Source of the DNA: an uncultured bacterium
Lineage (GTDB): Bacteria; Verrucomicrobiota; Kiritimatiellia; CAIKKV01; CAITUY01
Direction: 5' to 3'
Length of the DNA: 64,000 bases
Assembly: GCA_903908715.1 (NCBI GenBank)
Contig: CAIVSY010000053.1
Span: 1 to 64,000 of the forward strand
A program made the translations under genes and the position numbers. The notes under the pieces were generated by a model. That model ran no database searches. It saw only the letters and a program-made list of their open reading frames with translations, and was not told the DNA's origin. Of this stretch, positions 42,164 to 52,392 are shown piece by piece. Position 1 is the first letter of the stretch; every line of letters begins with the position of its first letter.

Positions 42164-43495
42164 CTAATGTCTAATGTCTACAGTCCCTTTGCCTCCCCCC
42201 ATCACCTTGCGATACACCGCCAGTTCCATCTCCACGATCCGGTCCAGGCTGTAGTGTTCGACCGCGAACTGGCGGGCGTTGCGGCCCAGGCGCTCACGGA
42301 GAGCGGGGTCCCCCATCATCCGCACGATCGCCGCCCGGAGGCTGACCGGGTCCGTACCGCACAGCAGCCCGGTCTCCTCATGCCGGATGACCTCCCGGAT
42401 CCCGGGCACGTCCGTGCCGATCACAGGCATCCCGCAGGCCATCGCCTCGATCAGGGTCTTGGGATGGCCTTCGTACAACGAGGGCAGGACGAAGAACGCA
42501 TTCTGGCGCAGGATGCCCGCAATCTGCGAATGCGGAACGTTTCCCAGAAACTGGACATTCACCTGGTGCGCCTGTGCCAAAGTCGCCAATTCATTGTGTA
42601 GCGACCCCTCCCCGACCAGGACCAGACGCAGATTCAATCCCTCCGAGGCAGCAATGAGTGCTGCCAGGTTCTTTTGCTCAGCCAACCGCCCAACGAAACA
42701 CCCGCTGGCGGCCACGGGCGCCCCCGCAGTGGCCACAGCTTCGGCAAAAGGCCCCGCGGATGTTCCTGTCGACGTCTTTGCGCCAATCCTGACTTGGCTC
42801 GAAGAATCATTACAACCGCTCATCGACAGGGACATATCCCCCCTGGAGGGCGGCACGCTGTTGCCGCCGTCCCCAAGCGCCGAGAAATCCACGTAATTCG
42901 GAATAACGGTAATCTTTTCGCCCTCTATGCCATAGTTCCGGATCAGCACCTGCTTCGCATCTTCCGTTGTGACTACGCACTGGCTCGCACAGCGGAATGC
43001 CTTCGCCTCCATCCGCCTTGCCTCATTCGCCTCGCGGGAACAGGCCCCATAAGCCCGCTCCTCGAATTCAGACCACAAGTACCCGCAACGTGCCACCAGA
43101 GGTTTGCGCCACAGCCGAGCCGCACATACGGCAACATCTGATCCCTTCATCTGGTTCGTCTTCAGAATATCCGCGTGTCGCAATACGCGCCAGTGGATGA
43201 AGCACGCCATTCTATAATAGAGATCCTCGGGCAAATTCCACGAATTGCAAACTATTCCTATGCCATGCATCCGAGCTGCGTACTTGAGTTCATTCCTGCC
43301 CCCATATGTCAGAAATACAACCTCAACGCCGCGCTTACGAAGCTCCCTGTATACCGCAATCTCTCTTTCCAGGATTCCTATTGTATCCCAAGCCGCCAAG
43401 GACATGCCCTTTGTAAAAATCACAATCACGTTGAGCCGGCTATAATTTGTCGTAGCGCTTTGCTGCAATGCCAAGGTTGTTGATTGATTGATCAT
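42164..43495 (-). CDS. GT4 family glycosyltransferase with palindromic insertion
   Basis: CFVGRLAEQKNLAALIAASEGLNLRLVLVGEGSLHNELATLAQ...FFVLPSLYEGHPKTLIEAMACGMPVIGTDVPGIREVI; GDGGNSVPPSRGD is repeat-encoded. Confidence 0.92.
   Translation of the reverse strand: MINQSTTLALQQSATTNYSRLNVIVIFTKGMSLAAWDTIGILEREIAVYRELRKRGVEVVFLTYGGRNELKYAARMHGIGIVCNSWNLPEDLYYRMACFIHWRVLRHADILKTNQMKGSDVAVCAARLWRKPLVARCGYLWSEFEERAYGACSREANEARRMEAKAFRCASQCVVTTEDAKQVLIRNYGIEGEKITVIPNYVDFSALGDGGNSVPPSRGDMSLSMSGCNDSSSQVRIGAKTSTGTSAGPFAEAVATAGAPVAASGCFVGRLAEQKNLAALIAASEGLNLRLVLVGEGSLHNELATLAQAHQVNVQFLGNVPHSQIAGILRQNAFFVLPSLYEGHPKTLIEAMACGMPVIGTDVPGIREVIRHEETGLLCGTDPVSLRAAIVRMMGDPALRERLGRNARQFAVEHYSLDRIVEMELAVYRKVMGGGKGTVDIRH
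42844..42869. repeat. Palindromic element half-copy inside GT4 CDS
   Basis: tggagggcggcacgctgttgccgccg. Confidence 0.92.
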
Positions 43496-43655
43496 ATTTA
43501 CATTATCGTGGGATAACGTCCCGCAAGACTAGCATGAGTATTACGATGAGAATTATATAGCTGGCGCCAGTATCCCTCCCAGGCCTCGTTTACAGAGAAG
43601 CCTCCAGAAGCGGTAATTCGACATAAATGCAGGACAGCCGTGATCAGGCAACCTA

Positions 43656-44687
43656 TTAATAGGGATCCAATTGTAGCTTTTCCTTGGCAAAACGGATCCA
43701 CTTCTCAAGACTGCCTTCGTCCGCGTTTTTACTAAGCACCTTTTGCGATCCTCGACCTAAATGCATAAACAACACATTGTTCTCATCATCCAGCGCCCTA
43801 TCAAAACCAAGCGAATCAAAATCAGTTCCCGCAAGTAGAGCACCTTCCAGTTCCGGATTAGTATGTGTGTTTCGGCAAGCGATCACTTCATACCCGGCAT
43901 TCCTAAAGGCAACTGTAATCTGATCGCCCACATCATACTTTGGCAGTTCCGGCATTACGGACACCCTCAATCGCCTAAATTCCTGGAAGTCGAACAGGCA
44001 CCCCAGGATATGCACGACCCCTGCGGGGGTCCGAACTGCATCCATCCTCACCCCAACAGCCTTCGTTTTACCGTTCAACTTCGACATCAGATACGAGAGC
44101 CATTGCCCGTGACATAATATGGTGTCCATGTGCAGCGTCATACAATACCTTGTGTCTGTTGGAAATTGCAGAAAGGCCGCCTCCAGCGCCACCCCGTTTG
44201 CATAACTGCCTGAACCAGGATCATCCCTGATAAGAAGATAATTCACCTTGTTATCCTTCATCAGTTTCTCAATATAGACAGGATTGGAGTTGTTATCGAC
44301 AACCCAGATTTCATAGGGGCGATCTGTATACTTTATAACAGAACGGATACAGAGACGAACAAGGTCCACGGCGGCTTGGTTCGGCAGTATGGATACAATA
44401 ACGATTCGCACAGAATCTGCTGAACGCTCAGCGCTGCGCACGACTCTGCATGCGTAATTGGTGCCCGCCACTTTCACTGTGGCTCTTTTTCTGAGCCCCA
44501 TTCGAACGCACGCCCTAAACATTTCCAATGATTTACGCAGTCTATGCATTTTAATGTTGTGGCAGTTACGCCTTGCGACCAACGACATATATAGAATCAC
44601 ACCAGTCCATGCGGAATACATTGCACACAACGCTAACCACAGGCTTTTCCCACCAACGCGGTCCAGGCCGCTTGTTTGAGCGTGCAC
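43656..44687 (-). CDS. GT2-like glycosyltransferase
   Basis: IVIVSILPNQAAVDLVRLCIRSVIKYTDRPYEIWVVDNNSNPVYIEKLMK. Confidence 0.7.
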   Translation of the reverse strand: MHAQTSGLDRVGGKSLWLALCAMYSAWTGVILYMSLVARRNCHNIKMHRLRKSLEMFRACVRMGLRKRATVKVAGTNYACRVVRSAERSADSVRIVIVSILPNQAAVDLVRLCIRSVIKYTDRPYEIWVVDNNSNPVYIEKLMKDNKVNYLLIRDDPGSGSYANGVALEAAFLQFPTDTRYCMTLHMDTILCHGQWLSYLMSKLNGKTKAVGVRMDAVRTPAGVVHILGCLFDFQEFRRLRVSVMPELPKYDVGDQITVAFRNAGYEVIACRNTHTNPELEGALLAGTDFDSLGFDRALDDENNVLFMHLGRGSQKVLSKNADEGSLEKWIRFAKEKLQLDPY

Positions 44688-45207
44688 ATATTATAGGCTC
44701 AAGCCCTCCCAGCATCATTAGTGCACACAGGTTGAGGTAATTCCAAGGCGTTATGTGGGTGGGATGACTTTGCTGCCTCACTGGATGACTGGGATTAGGC
44801 ACGCCAATCTCAAGCACCCCTCCGGGTTTAACATGCGCAGCCAGCTTGATGGCTATTGGGAGTGCTTCGTTAAAGGCCAAATGCTCAAATGCTTGATTTG
44901 ACGCAACAACGTCATATTCCTTCACTATTGGAATTTCTTGAACCGATGAATAAGTAAATATTTGCGAGGTGTCAGAATCGCAACTTTCATATCGCATATC
45001 GTCGATGCCTAGCATCCTCTTCAAGGGCATCTGGGCTCCACAACCAAAATCCAACACTTTTCCTTCAGGACAACAACCGTGATAGTATCTGCAAAGCCAT
45101 GGGTAAGCGCCGTCCGTGATCGGCAAATCAAGGATATTCCCGAATCGCCTTTGAGCACGAACGCAATAGTCAAAGAATTTCTCATAAGGTACTGTGTCAG
45201 CGTGCAT
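44566..45207 (-). CDS. Class I SAM methyltransferase-like protein
   Basis: GKVLDFGCGAQMPLKRMLGIDDMRYESCDSD...YDVVASNQAFEHLAFNEALPIAIKLAAHVKPGGVLEIGVPNPSHP. Confidence 0.8.
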   Translation of the reverse strand: MHADTVPYEKFFDYCVRAQRRFGNILDLPITDGAYPWLCRYYHGCCPEGKVLDFGCGAQMPLKRMLGIDDMRYESCDSDTSQIFTYSSVQEIPIVKEYDVVASNQAFEHLAFNEALPIAIKLAAHVKPGGVLEIGVPNPSHPVRQQSHPTHITPWNYLNLCALMMLGGLEPIICARSNKRPGPRWWEKPVVSVVCNVFRMDWCDSIYVVGRKA

Positions 45208-45234
45208 CTTGGCCTGCTTCCTTTTTCTAAGAAA

Positions 45235-46176
45235 TCACTTAAGCTGGCAACAGGCCAGATAAAGCTCTGTTATCCCTTCAATTCTGTTGATTTCGATACT
45301 GGCATGCAATTGCAGGTATTCACGCAGCACTTTCTCTATAGCGGAAGGAGCCTCCGCTGGCTCAACAAACCCAACACCCGCATTTTTGACGATCTCCGGA
45401 TGACCTCCTGACTTTCGATAAACGGCCGGCAATCCACAAGCGAGTGCTTCAAGCAAAGCGTTTGAGCAAGGGTCGTTGATGCTAGCTGCAATATAGATGT
45501 CGTGCTGCCGCAGAATGCCGGCAAGTATCGGCGAGGCAACCGGTTCAGAGAGGCGAATCCAGTTAAATTCACAAGATGTACGCCCAACAAATCGAAACTC
45601 ATAGCGGTCCTTGTCTAGATGAGCATCCAAATATTCAAGCGTGTCTGCACCTTTGTTGGGATTATCCGACCAAGCCGTTGAGATCAAACGGACTTTCCTG
45701 CAACCGTCTGGCGGAGCAATCCGCCCAGACTCGTGAAATATGGCGGAGTCTACTGCATTCGGTATAACGCAGGGGGAGCGAAACTCATACCCCATGCGGC
45801 GGTATTCTCCTAAGCTGAATTCAGACTGGAAGATTGAGGCGTCGGCCAGGTCCCGATTATACTCCCACACCTTGCGATCAGAACCATCGTCGTATCCGCG
45901 GTATGAGGCCTTCGGCCCGTCCACCCGATGCACCATCCGGATGTTTGGATAGCGGCGCTTGACGTCGTAAAGATAGGCTGCATCGAAATTCATCGAGTTG
46001 AAAAGGCAAGCGCGCGTCCATCTGCCGACAATATTAGCGGAGCATCGAATCCCGCGCTGTTCCACCGTCCGCTTGAAGGCTAGCATGAACTGGTTTCCGC
46101 CGCCATAAGGTGGCGGGCGGAAATCATGCATGAGGGCAAGTGGCGGGCGAACCAGAGAATTGATAAAGTGCACCAT
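45235..46176 (-). CDS. GT4 family glycosyltransferase
   Basis: MHDFRPPPYGGGNQFMLAFKR...SEFSLGEYRRMGYEFRSPCVIPNAVDSAIFH...DIYIAASINDPCSNALLEALACGLPAVYRKSGGHPEIV. Confidence 0.88.
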   Translation of the reverse strand: MVHFINSLVRPPLALMHDFRPPPYGGGNQFMLAFKRTVEQRGIRCSANIVGRWTRACLFNSMNFDAAYLYDVKRRYPNIRMVHRVDGPKASYRGYDDGSDRKVWEYNRDLADASIFQSEFSLGEYRRMGYEFRSPCVIPNAVDSAIFHESGRIAPPDGCRKVRLISTAWSDNPNKGADTLEYLDAHLDKDRYEFRFVGRTSCEFNWIRLSEPVASPILAGILRQHDIYIAASINDPCSNALLEALACGLPAVYRKSGGHPEIVKNAGVGFVEPAEAPSAIEKVLREYLQLHASIEINRIEGITELYLACCQLK

Positions 46177-46265
46177 ACTACAATTCGCCTTGCATTGTAG
46201 GCCTCAGCTCAAAGATGGAGCTATGACGCTCAGATCTGGCGCGAAACATGCTGGCCTTAATATTT

Positions 46266-47036
46266 TCAGTCCCTGCAACCCTGTAGGAACACATGCAACC
46301 ATGCGTCACCCCGTTTAACTTCGAGCAAACTCTTGAAATGTGTGAGCAACACAGAAAATACCGCTTCACTGGAATCCCATTCTGCAGCCTCAAAGGCCCC
46401 GCCATGGGCTTGCAACGCAACATCAAACATAGCGTATCCATTCTTCTTCATAACCCTTGCGTGCTCTTTGAAAAAGGTATCCAGATTGAATGCATGGTCC
46501 AGGCAATTGGAGTAAACCAGGTCAAAAGTATTGTTGGCGTAGCTCATCTTCATGAAATCACCGGTTACCACGTATGGATTGTTAGGGCCAGGGTTTATGT
46601 CAATACCCTGCGCACGGGAATAGCCCATATCCCTGAGCACCTCCACTTCCGTCCCCTGCCTCGCGCCGGTGCAAAGGATAGTACAATCATACCTGAGCAG
46701 TCGGGGAACTTCTCGAAAGCGCTCGCGAAAACGTTGACGTTGACTCAACAGATAGTCAGAGGCAAAACCACCCTTGATTCGCAACAGCTCGTTCAACTTC
46801 TGAGCCTGGTGCACGAGATACTCCTCATAATCCGAGTATCGGCGGTATCGGACTGTTGCGCCCATTCCGTGATCCCATCCCTCCGTCGCATTGTGCTTTT
46901 CCCGGACAGGATGTTTGTCTCGCGTATGGTCGTACGCCTGATCAAGCCGTTGATGCCATTCGCGATAATGACCATATCCACTGCGAGATAGCCGAAGCGC
47001 GATATTCTTCATGTGGTACTTCCACAGTATTCTCAT
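46266..47036 (-). CDS. Class I SAM methyltransferase
   Basis: CTILCTGARQGTEVEVLRDMGYSRAQGIDINPGPNNPYVVTGDFMKMSYANNTFDLVYSNCLDHAFNLDTFFKEHARVMKKNGYAMFDV. Confidence 0.82.
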   Translation of the reverse strand: MRILWKYHMKNIALRLSRSGYGHYREWHQRLDQAYDHTRDKHPVREKHNATEGWDHGMGATVRYRRYSDYEEYLVHQAQKLNELLRIKGGFASDYLLSQRQRFRERFREVPRLLRYDCTILCTGARQGTEVEVLRDMGYSRAQGIDINPGPNNPYVVTGDFMKMSYANNTFDLVYSNCLDHAFNLDTFFKEHARVMKKNGYAMFDVALQAHGGAFEAAEWDSSEAVFSVLLTHFKSLLEVKRGDAWLHVFLQGCRD

Positions 47037-47099
47037 ACTCCACCCAATTCTATTTTGACATTAATGGCACATGATCGCGTTATTCAAAGACAATCGGCT

Positions 47100-48179
47100 C
47101 TATTTCGACAATTTTAACATCGCCCTGTAAACGCACTCATAGTGTTGGCGCCCGATGTTCTGATACGCAAAATCCCGTACTGTAGAAACGGCTTGGGAAC
47201 AAATGTTTTGTCTTAGGGCCGGATCCTGGAGCAATTGCCTGATTCGGCACTCCAGCTCGGCAGCACCATCAATCGCGCAAACAAACCCATTTTCCCCGTT
47301 CTGAATCAGGTCCGCCGCCATCCCAACCCTCGTAGAAACCAGAGGCACTTCCGATGCCATGCTTTCCAGAACTGCCTTTGGGCCACCCTCCTCCCTTGAG
47401 GTAATAAGGTAAAGATCAAGGGCATGATAATAGGGCGCTACCTCCTCCGGAGTGTTCAAGTGGACATGCCGATAAGGGACACCCAACTGCGCCAACCCCC
47501 GTTTAACGAACCCCCGCGCCGGACCGGTCAATAACACAGTAATCGACAGTTCCCTGCTGATACGCTCCACCACGTCCAGGAAGACGTCAGGCCCTTTGAT
47601 CAACTTCGGCTCCAACCCTTCCTCCCACCCCACTCCATCCTTCTGGAATGAGCCGATGACGAAACGATCCTCCGGAATCCCTAGCCGGGCCCGCATGGCT
47701 CCGCGCTCGCCGGCCCGCGGCGGCCGGAAAATAGACAAGTCCACGCCAATCGGTATCTGGACAATCTTTTCTTCAGGCACCCCCCACTCCAGCAGTCGAT
47801 TGCGCATAATGCTGCAGGATACGATGACCTTGTCAATTCGATGAATTTCCCGAAGGAATATTTCTATTGTGCGAGTGAACCCGGGATCAGACCGGTCGCC
47901 ATGATAGAACGTGACGACGACGCGGTTCGAACGATGGACGGCCTCGTAGCCGCCATTGACAAAAAGATAGAGATATCCGAAATGAACGATCTGCCGCCGT
48001 AAATTCCCGGCGTGAGTCACCACAGTAGGCCGCAACGGCGAACAGGTTGCGACGGCACGACAGATATTACGGGCCTCGGCATCGACTACCCATCCGCTGG
48101 GTTCGGTCACATAATAGAGATCGCTCCGCAACAATCCTCGAACCCAAGCGATTCCTGCCCGCAAATAATCCATTCGCAA
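47100..48179 (-). CDS. GT4 family glycosyltransferase
   Basis: IPIGVDLSIFRPP...GPDVFLDVVERISRELSITVLLTGPARGFVKRGLAQLGVPYRHVHLNTPEEVAPYYHALDLYLITSREEGGPKAVLESMASEVPLVSTRVG. Confidence 0.88.
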   Translation of the reverse strand: MRMDYLRAGIAWVRGLLRSDLYYVTEPSGWVVDAEARNICRAVATCSPLRPTVVTHAGNLRRQIVHFGYLYLFVNGGYEAVHRSNRVVVTFYHGDRSDPGFTRTIEIFLREIHRIDKVIVSCSIMRNRLLEWGVPEEKIVQIPIGVDLSIFRPPRAGERGAMRARLGIPEDRFVIGSFQKDGVGWEEGLEPKLIKGPDVFLDVVERISRELSITVLLTGPARGFVKRGLAQLGVPYRHVHLNTPEEVAPYYHALDLYLITSREEGGPKAVLESMASEVPLVSTRVGMAADLIQNGENGFVCAIDGAAELECRIRQLLQDPALRQNICSQAVSTVRDFAYQNIGRQHYECVYRAMLKLSK

Positions 48180-48229
48180 CCTGCGCCCTATTGGGAATTA
48201 TTTTCGCCCGAATGCACACCAGAAGCATC

Positions 48230-49195
48230 TCATAAAATTTCTCTCACGACAGTCCTGTTAACTGAACCTTTCAGCAGGTTTCCGGCGCCATCCAAAGGTA
48301 GCTTGTAACCTATAGGCTGGACACTGGCTTCAAAATCCATAGGGTACGGCTCGAGGTTGCGCCGCTTGACCATATCCTCGTGCACTATCTTGTAATAGTA
48401 AGTGCCATCTGCTGGAGACATGTATGCCCCATACCGCTTTCCCCCGCGGACCTTCGCCTTGCAGCCTATGTCATCATCCACGATGTCGGCAGCCACAGGC
48501 ACTATGGAATGCAGGCGTTTCAGAGAGCACAACCCAGAACCCCTGAACCGCGCCAACATTTCATCCTCCCCGCCTCCTGAATCGATGACACCATCCCCGC
48601 CACCGCTTTTCCACGGCCCCAGTTGTCGCCACACCTCGGTACGCGTCAGTGAAGGTATGCCGGAGCCAATGATCCCTTCCCTTGTGTTCTCATAGGATAT
48701 ACAGCTCCAGCCGTTTGAAGATGTGACAATGGGCCAATCGGAAGTGCGGTGAAAAATCCATGACAACTGCCCTAGCCAAGTTGGTTTCGCCACCGGCCCC
48801 CACACACGCTGGATCGTCTGCCGCCTGACATAATTCAGCGCAAGGCTTCCATATTCGCGATGCTTCATTAGGGTCTCGGCATATCCCGCCAGCCACTCTC
48901 CCTCGACGGTGAATTGAATGTCATCCGGCCAAAGCAACAACAGGTCCCCTCGTGCCAACTGGACGGCACGGTTCATGGCTTCGGCATGAGAGCAATCTTC
49001 AATCACAAGTTGATCAAGCCATGACAACGACTCCAAGTAGGAACGCAATCCTGCCTCGCGCGAACCTCCATCGAGGACAATCCACTGCAAGGACGGATAA
49101 TGGATGCAGCGCCGCATCGACTCTAACGTCGCCCTCAAATACTTCAGACGGTTGAAGCTGATAACTGCAACACTCACTAGGGGGGCTTTCATCAT
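48230..49195 (-). CDS. GT2 family glycosyltransferase
   Basis: MMKAPLVSVAVISFNRLKYLRATLESMRRCIHYPSLQWIVLDGGSREAGLRSYLES...EAMNRAVQLARGDLLLLWPDD; ORF start at 49252 overlaps the upstream gene. Confidence 0.85.
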   Translation of the reverse strand: MMKAPLVSVAVISFNRLKYLRATLESMRRCIHYPSLQWIVLDGGSREAGLRSYLESLSWLDQLVIEDCSHAEAMNRAVQLARGDLLLLWPDDIQFTVEGEWLAGYAETLMKHREYGSLALNYVRRQTIQRVWGPVAKPTWLGQLSWIFHRTSDWPIVTSSNGWSCISYENTREGIIGSGIPSLTRTEVWRQLGPWKSGGGDGVIDSGGGEDEMLARFRGSGLCSLKRLHSIVPVAADIVDDDIGCKAKVRGGKRYGAYMSPADGTYYYKIVHEDMVKRRNLEPYPMDFEASVQPIGYKLPLDGAGNLLKGSVNRTVVREIL

Positions 49196-49941
49196 CACCT
49201 CCACACACGCTGATCCGTCAACTTGTTTGGTCGCATCGCTACCACTTGCCACCCGGAGGCAAACGAAGCGAAAAACTCGTCGCCTTTCTCATTGCAGCGG
49301 TCTGCCTTACGAATCGCCCACCATTCAAAAGCAGGCAGGCCCGCCCCCAAAATGCGCGCAAGCCAGCCACTACCCCTCATTGTCACGGCATACTGGCGGC
49401 AAAAATCCACCACTACCGCATGAAACCCACCCTGAGGGCTCATGTTCAAACTGGAGAACCCCGCGCGTTTAAGATTCAATTCCCAATAGTCGCCCGTATA
49501 CCGTCCATAGTCTTCTGGATCTCCGTGCACCCGGTACATGAAGGGGCACGTGATCAGAACCTGACCGCCAGGAACCAGCACCCTATAGATTTCAACCAGG
49601 ACCGGCCGCGGATCAGGAACGTGCTCAAGCACCTCGGAACAGACCACCACATCGAACGTACTGCCCTTGAGGGGAATAGCCGCGGCATCCGCGCAGACGT
49701 CCGGACGCTTGGCCGTGGAGAGGTTCAGATATGTGACCTGCACTGGATAGCGGCCGATGTCGAACCGACCCCTCTTGTTCGTGCGGGTTCCTCCCAAGTC
49801 GAGGACGCGGAGACCCGGGCGCCACGTCTCCGCCTGGCTGGCCAGGAAATCGTCGACAAACCTCCGGCGCAGGCTGTAGCGCAAGTCAAACCGGTATGCC
49901 TTTTCTCTCACCCATCCCCCTCCAATGAACCTAATTTCCAA
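49195..49941 (-). CDS. Class I SAM methyltransferase
   Basis: GLRVLDLGGTRTNKRGRFDIGRYPVQVTYLNLS...VVVCSEVLEHVPDPRPVLVEIYRVLVPGGQVLITCPFMYRVHGDPEDYGRYT. Confidence 0.92.
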   Translation of the reverse strand: MEIRFIGGGWVREKAYRFDLRYSLRRRFVDDFLASQAETWRPGLRVLDLGGTRTNKRGRFDIGRYPVQVTYLNLSTAKRPDVCADAAAIPLKGSTFDVVVCSEVLEHVPDPRPVLVEIYRVLVPGGQVLITCPFMYRVHGDPEDYGRYTGDYWELNLKRAGFSSLNMSPQGGFHAVVVDFCRQYAVTMRGSGWLARILGAGLPAFEWWAIRKADRCNEKGDEFFASFASGWQVVAMRPNKLTDQRVWR

Positions 49942-49951
49942 TGCTCCCGCT

Positions 49952-50677
49952 TCAGCCCCCCACCCGCCAGATCACCCTGATGATGGCATTCCCCTCGGCA
50001 TTACGCTCCGACCTTGGCGGCTGCTCCTCCGCCCATAACACATCCACCTGCGACAACCCCAGCCGCACCCTGAGCCCCTCCTTGTCGCCGAAATCCACCA
50101 GATCCACCCCCCCCACCGCATAGCACACCGGAACTTCAACGGCAAGCACGCCGCCAGGCTTCAACACCCTCATGATCTCCCGACCGACCTTCTCTGGGTC
50201 CAGTGCATGCTCAAGGGAGTGGCAGGCATAAACAATGTCAAAGACATGATCGCCGAAGGTCATTGCATGCATGTCCATAATTTTGATGTCGGGTCGCACG
50301 CTGATGACATCGATCCCGACAACTTTGCATGCTCCATGATGCGTTATATAATCTATTTCTTTTGAGTTGCGGCAACCGATGCACAAAACAGCAGGCGCAC
50401 TTTCCAGCAACTTCATCGTGGCTAACTGATCCACCAGCAATCGCGTACGAAGCTTTAAGTCACCATGCATGGCTCGATAACGCGTCCTCTGGAACTGGGT
50501 CTCCAGATATCGGCGCTGTTTGCCATCAACTTTCCTTGCCAATTTGGCAAATCTTATCTTGTATCTCGTTAGGTTTACTCTTTCAAATAGCCAGTCATAA
50601 GTATTCCTGATCGCTTGCTGGATATCTTTCATTTGTTCATCCTTGGGATAATTCGATGTTCCACTCGGCGTCAACAT
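49952..50677 (-). CDS. Class I SAM methyltransferase
   Basis: PAVLCIGCRNSKEIDYITHHGACKVVGIDVISVRPDIKIMDMHAMTFGDHVFDIVYACHSLEHALDPEKVGREIMRVLKPGGVLAVEVP. Confidence 0.9.
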   Translation of the reverse strand: MLTPSGTSNYPKDEQMKDIQQAIRNTYDWLFERVNLTRYKIRFAKLARKVDGKQRRYLETQFQRTRYRAMHGDLKLRTRLLVDQLATMKLLESAPAVLCIGCRNSKEIDYITHHGACKVVGIDVISVRPDIKIMDMHAMTFGDHVFDIVYACHSLEHALDPEKVGREIMRVLKPGGVLAVEVPVCYAVGGVDLVDFGDKEGLRVRLGLSQVDVLWAEEQPPRSERNAEGNAIIRVIWRVGG

Positions 50678-51953
50678 TCACCAAGCCCCGTGCGATCACA
50701 CCTCCTAAAGGTCTTACGGCAAAGGACCATTCAGGAGCGGCGCGCGTAAAGGTCTCCATGGTGTCGTCGTCGCGTATCGCAAACATCGGAAAATACCGTC
50801 CAGGCATTAAATGATGACATCTAATCATCATTGTTACGCAGTAGCGACCTACGGCCAATGGTTCGAATACCTTCCCGCCGGGGTCATTGCTAACCTTCCA
50901 GATCACCTGTGACCCCCGCTCGTCCATGATGGCTACAGAAAAGTAAGGTCGGGTTGAGGGCCGGTTTACATTCAGTTCGCATTGCAGAACCAGGGGCTCT
51001 GCCATCCCAACCTCGCGACCACTGGCCATAAGCCTAAAATCCCGCACCTGAATGGCTTCCGAGGCAGCCACGGCAACCCCGCTGCCACGCTGCCGTTCCC
51101 CTCCCCCAGACCGCCTCTTCACACATAGATCCTGATAACAACTGACGGCCTCAGCAGGCGGTCCCTGATAAATCATTTTGCCCTTATCCAGAACGATCAC
51201 TCGCCCGCACAGGTTCCGCACCTGTTCAAGATTGTGGGAGATGTAGATGATCGCCTTAGCCTTCTTCTTATACTCCGACAGGTATCGCAAGCTCTTGTTC
51301 ACAAACGAGTAATCCCCCACCGCAAGCACCTCGTCCACCAGCAGGATGTCCGGCTCGCCATGGATCGCCACGGCAAACCCAAGACGCACGTGCATGCCGG
51401 AGGAGTAGGTAGCCAGAGGAGCCTCCAGGAAGTCACCGATTTCCGAGAACTTCGCTATCGAGTCGAACTTGCTATCGATCTCCGCCTTGGACATTCCCAG
51501 TATCGCCCCATTGAGATAGATATTCTCCCGCCCTGTCAAATGGGGGTGCATTCCGGCCCCCAGGGCGATCAACCCCCCCACCCGGCCCCGCGTCAGGATC
51601 TCACCGGTATCGGGCGGGAAGACCGAGTTCAACACCCGCAACAAGGTGCTCTTACCCGACCCGTTCATGCCAATGATGCCCAGCGACTCGCCCTGGTGAA
51701 GATCGAAGGAGATATTCTTCAACGCCCAGAATTCGTCGGCGCGCAACGCTGGTGAAGCGTGATGCGTGACGGGTGATGAGCGAGAAGGCCAGCATCTGCT
51801 TGGCAAAAGGAAGTCGCGGGCCAGCTCCCCTATCCCATACCACATGGACCGCTTGAGGTTGCGGCAGAACTTTTTCGAGACGTGCCTTACCGATAAGACT
51901 ACGTCTTCCGGCAGGGAGAGGGCGGAGGGCGGAGGCTGGAGACTTGAGGGCAT
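50637..51953 (-). CDS. wzt: ABC transporter ATP-binding protein, Wzt/TagH type with C-terminal extension
   Basis: LKNISFDLHQGESLGIIGMNGSGKSTLLRVLNSVFPPDTGEILTRGRVGGLIALGAGMHPHLTGRENIYLNGAILGMSKAEID...LATYSSGMHVRLGFAVAIHGEPDILLVDEVLAVGD. Confidence 0.93.
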   Translation of the reverse strand: MPSSLQPPPSALSLPEDVVLSVRHVSKKFCRNLKRSMWYGIGELARDFLLPSRCWPSRSSPVTHHASPALRADEFWALKNISFDLHQGESLGIIGMNGSGKSTLLRVLNSVFPPDTGEILTRGRVGGLIALGAGMHPHLTGRENIYLNGAILGMSKAEIDSKFDSIAKFSEIGDFLEAPLATYSSGMHVRLGFAVAIHGEPDILLVDEVLAVGDYSFVNKSLRYLSEYKKKAKAIIYISHNLEQVRNLCGRVIVLDKGKMIYQGPPAEAVSCYQDLCVKRRSGGGERQRGSGVAVAASEAIQVRDFRLMASGREVGMAEPLVLQCELNVNRPSTRPYFSVAIMDERGSQVIWKVSNDPGGKVFEPLAVGRYCVTMMIRCHHLMPGRYFPMFAIRDDDTMETFTRAAPEWSFAVRPLGGVIARGLVNVDAEWNIELSQG

Positions 51954-51996
51954 ATGCGGGGAGGAGTTTGAGTCGGATCGTGAAATAATAAGAGTT

Positions 51997-52351
51997 ACGT
52001 TTTTCTCTGTTTGACGTTTTTTGACATTGCGACGAATATTGAAATCAATTCGTTTACCTCTTTTTCGAGCCAGTCTGAATTTTCATTTTAAAAACCACAT
52101 TCCTCTCGCAGCAGCTCAAGCCAATACAATGTTTCGTCAGCCTCCTGGGCGCACAGGTCAATCTTTGACAAAAACTCCGCATCTGAACGAGCTCTTGACG
52201 CCTCACGGTAATTGGCCCCAACCGAAGTCCCAGAACGAAGCATCTGATGCCCAACAACTTGAACTTCCCGTCGGTTCATCGGCAGTGCGACATACAGCCG
52301 AATGATCCGCCCGGCAAATTCCTTCGTCCTTTTTCTCAGATCCTGCGCCAT
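51997..52351 (-). pseudogene. Four-helix-bundle (S23-like) protein interrupted by a single in-frame TAA
   Basis: 87-aa ORF ...KIDLCAQEADETLYWLELLREECGF then TAA (52088-52090); same frame continues NENSDWLEKEVNELISIFVAMSKNVKQRKT and stops at TAA 51995-51997, giving a family-like ~118-residue length. Confidence 0.75.
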
Positions 52352-52392
52352 TCTCCCCTTTCAGACTCAAGTCTCATCCCTCAGCCCTCTCT

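Noticed and set aside
52054-52257. Frameshift explanation for the truncated four-helix gene
   Set aside because: Hand translation shows the C-terminal homologous sequence continues in the same frame after the TAA, so no shift is required.
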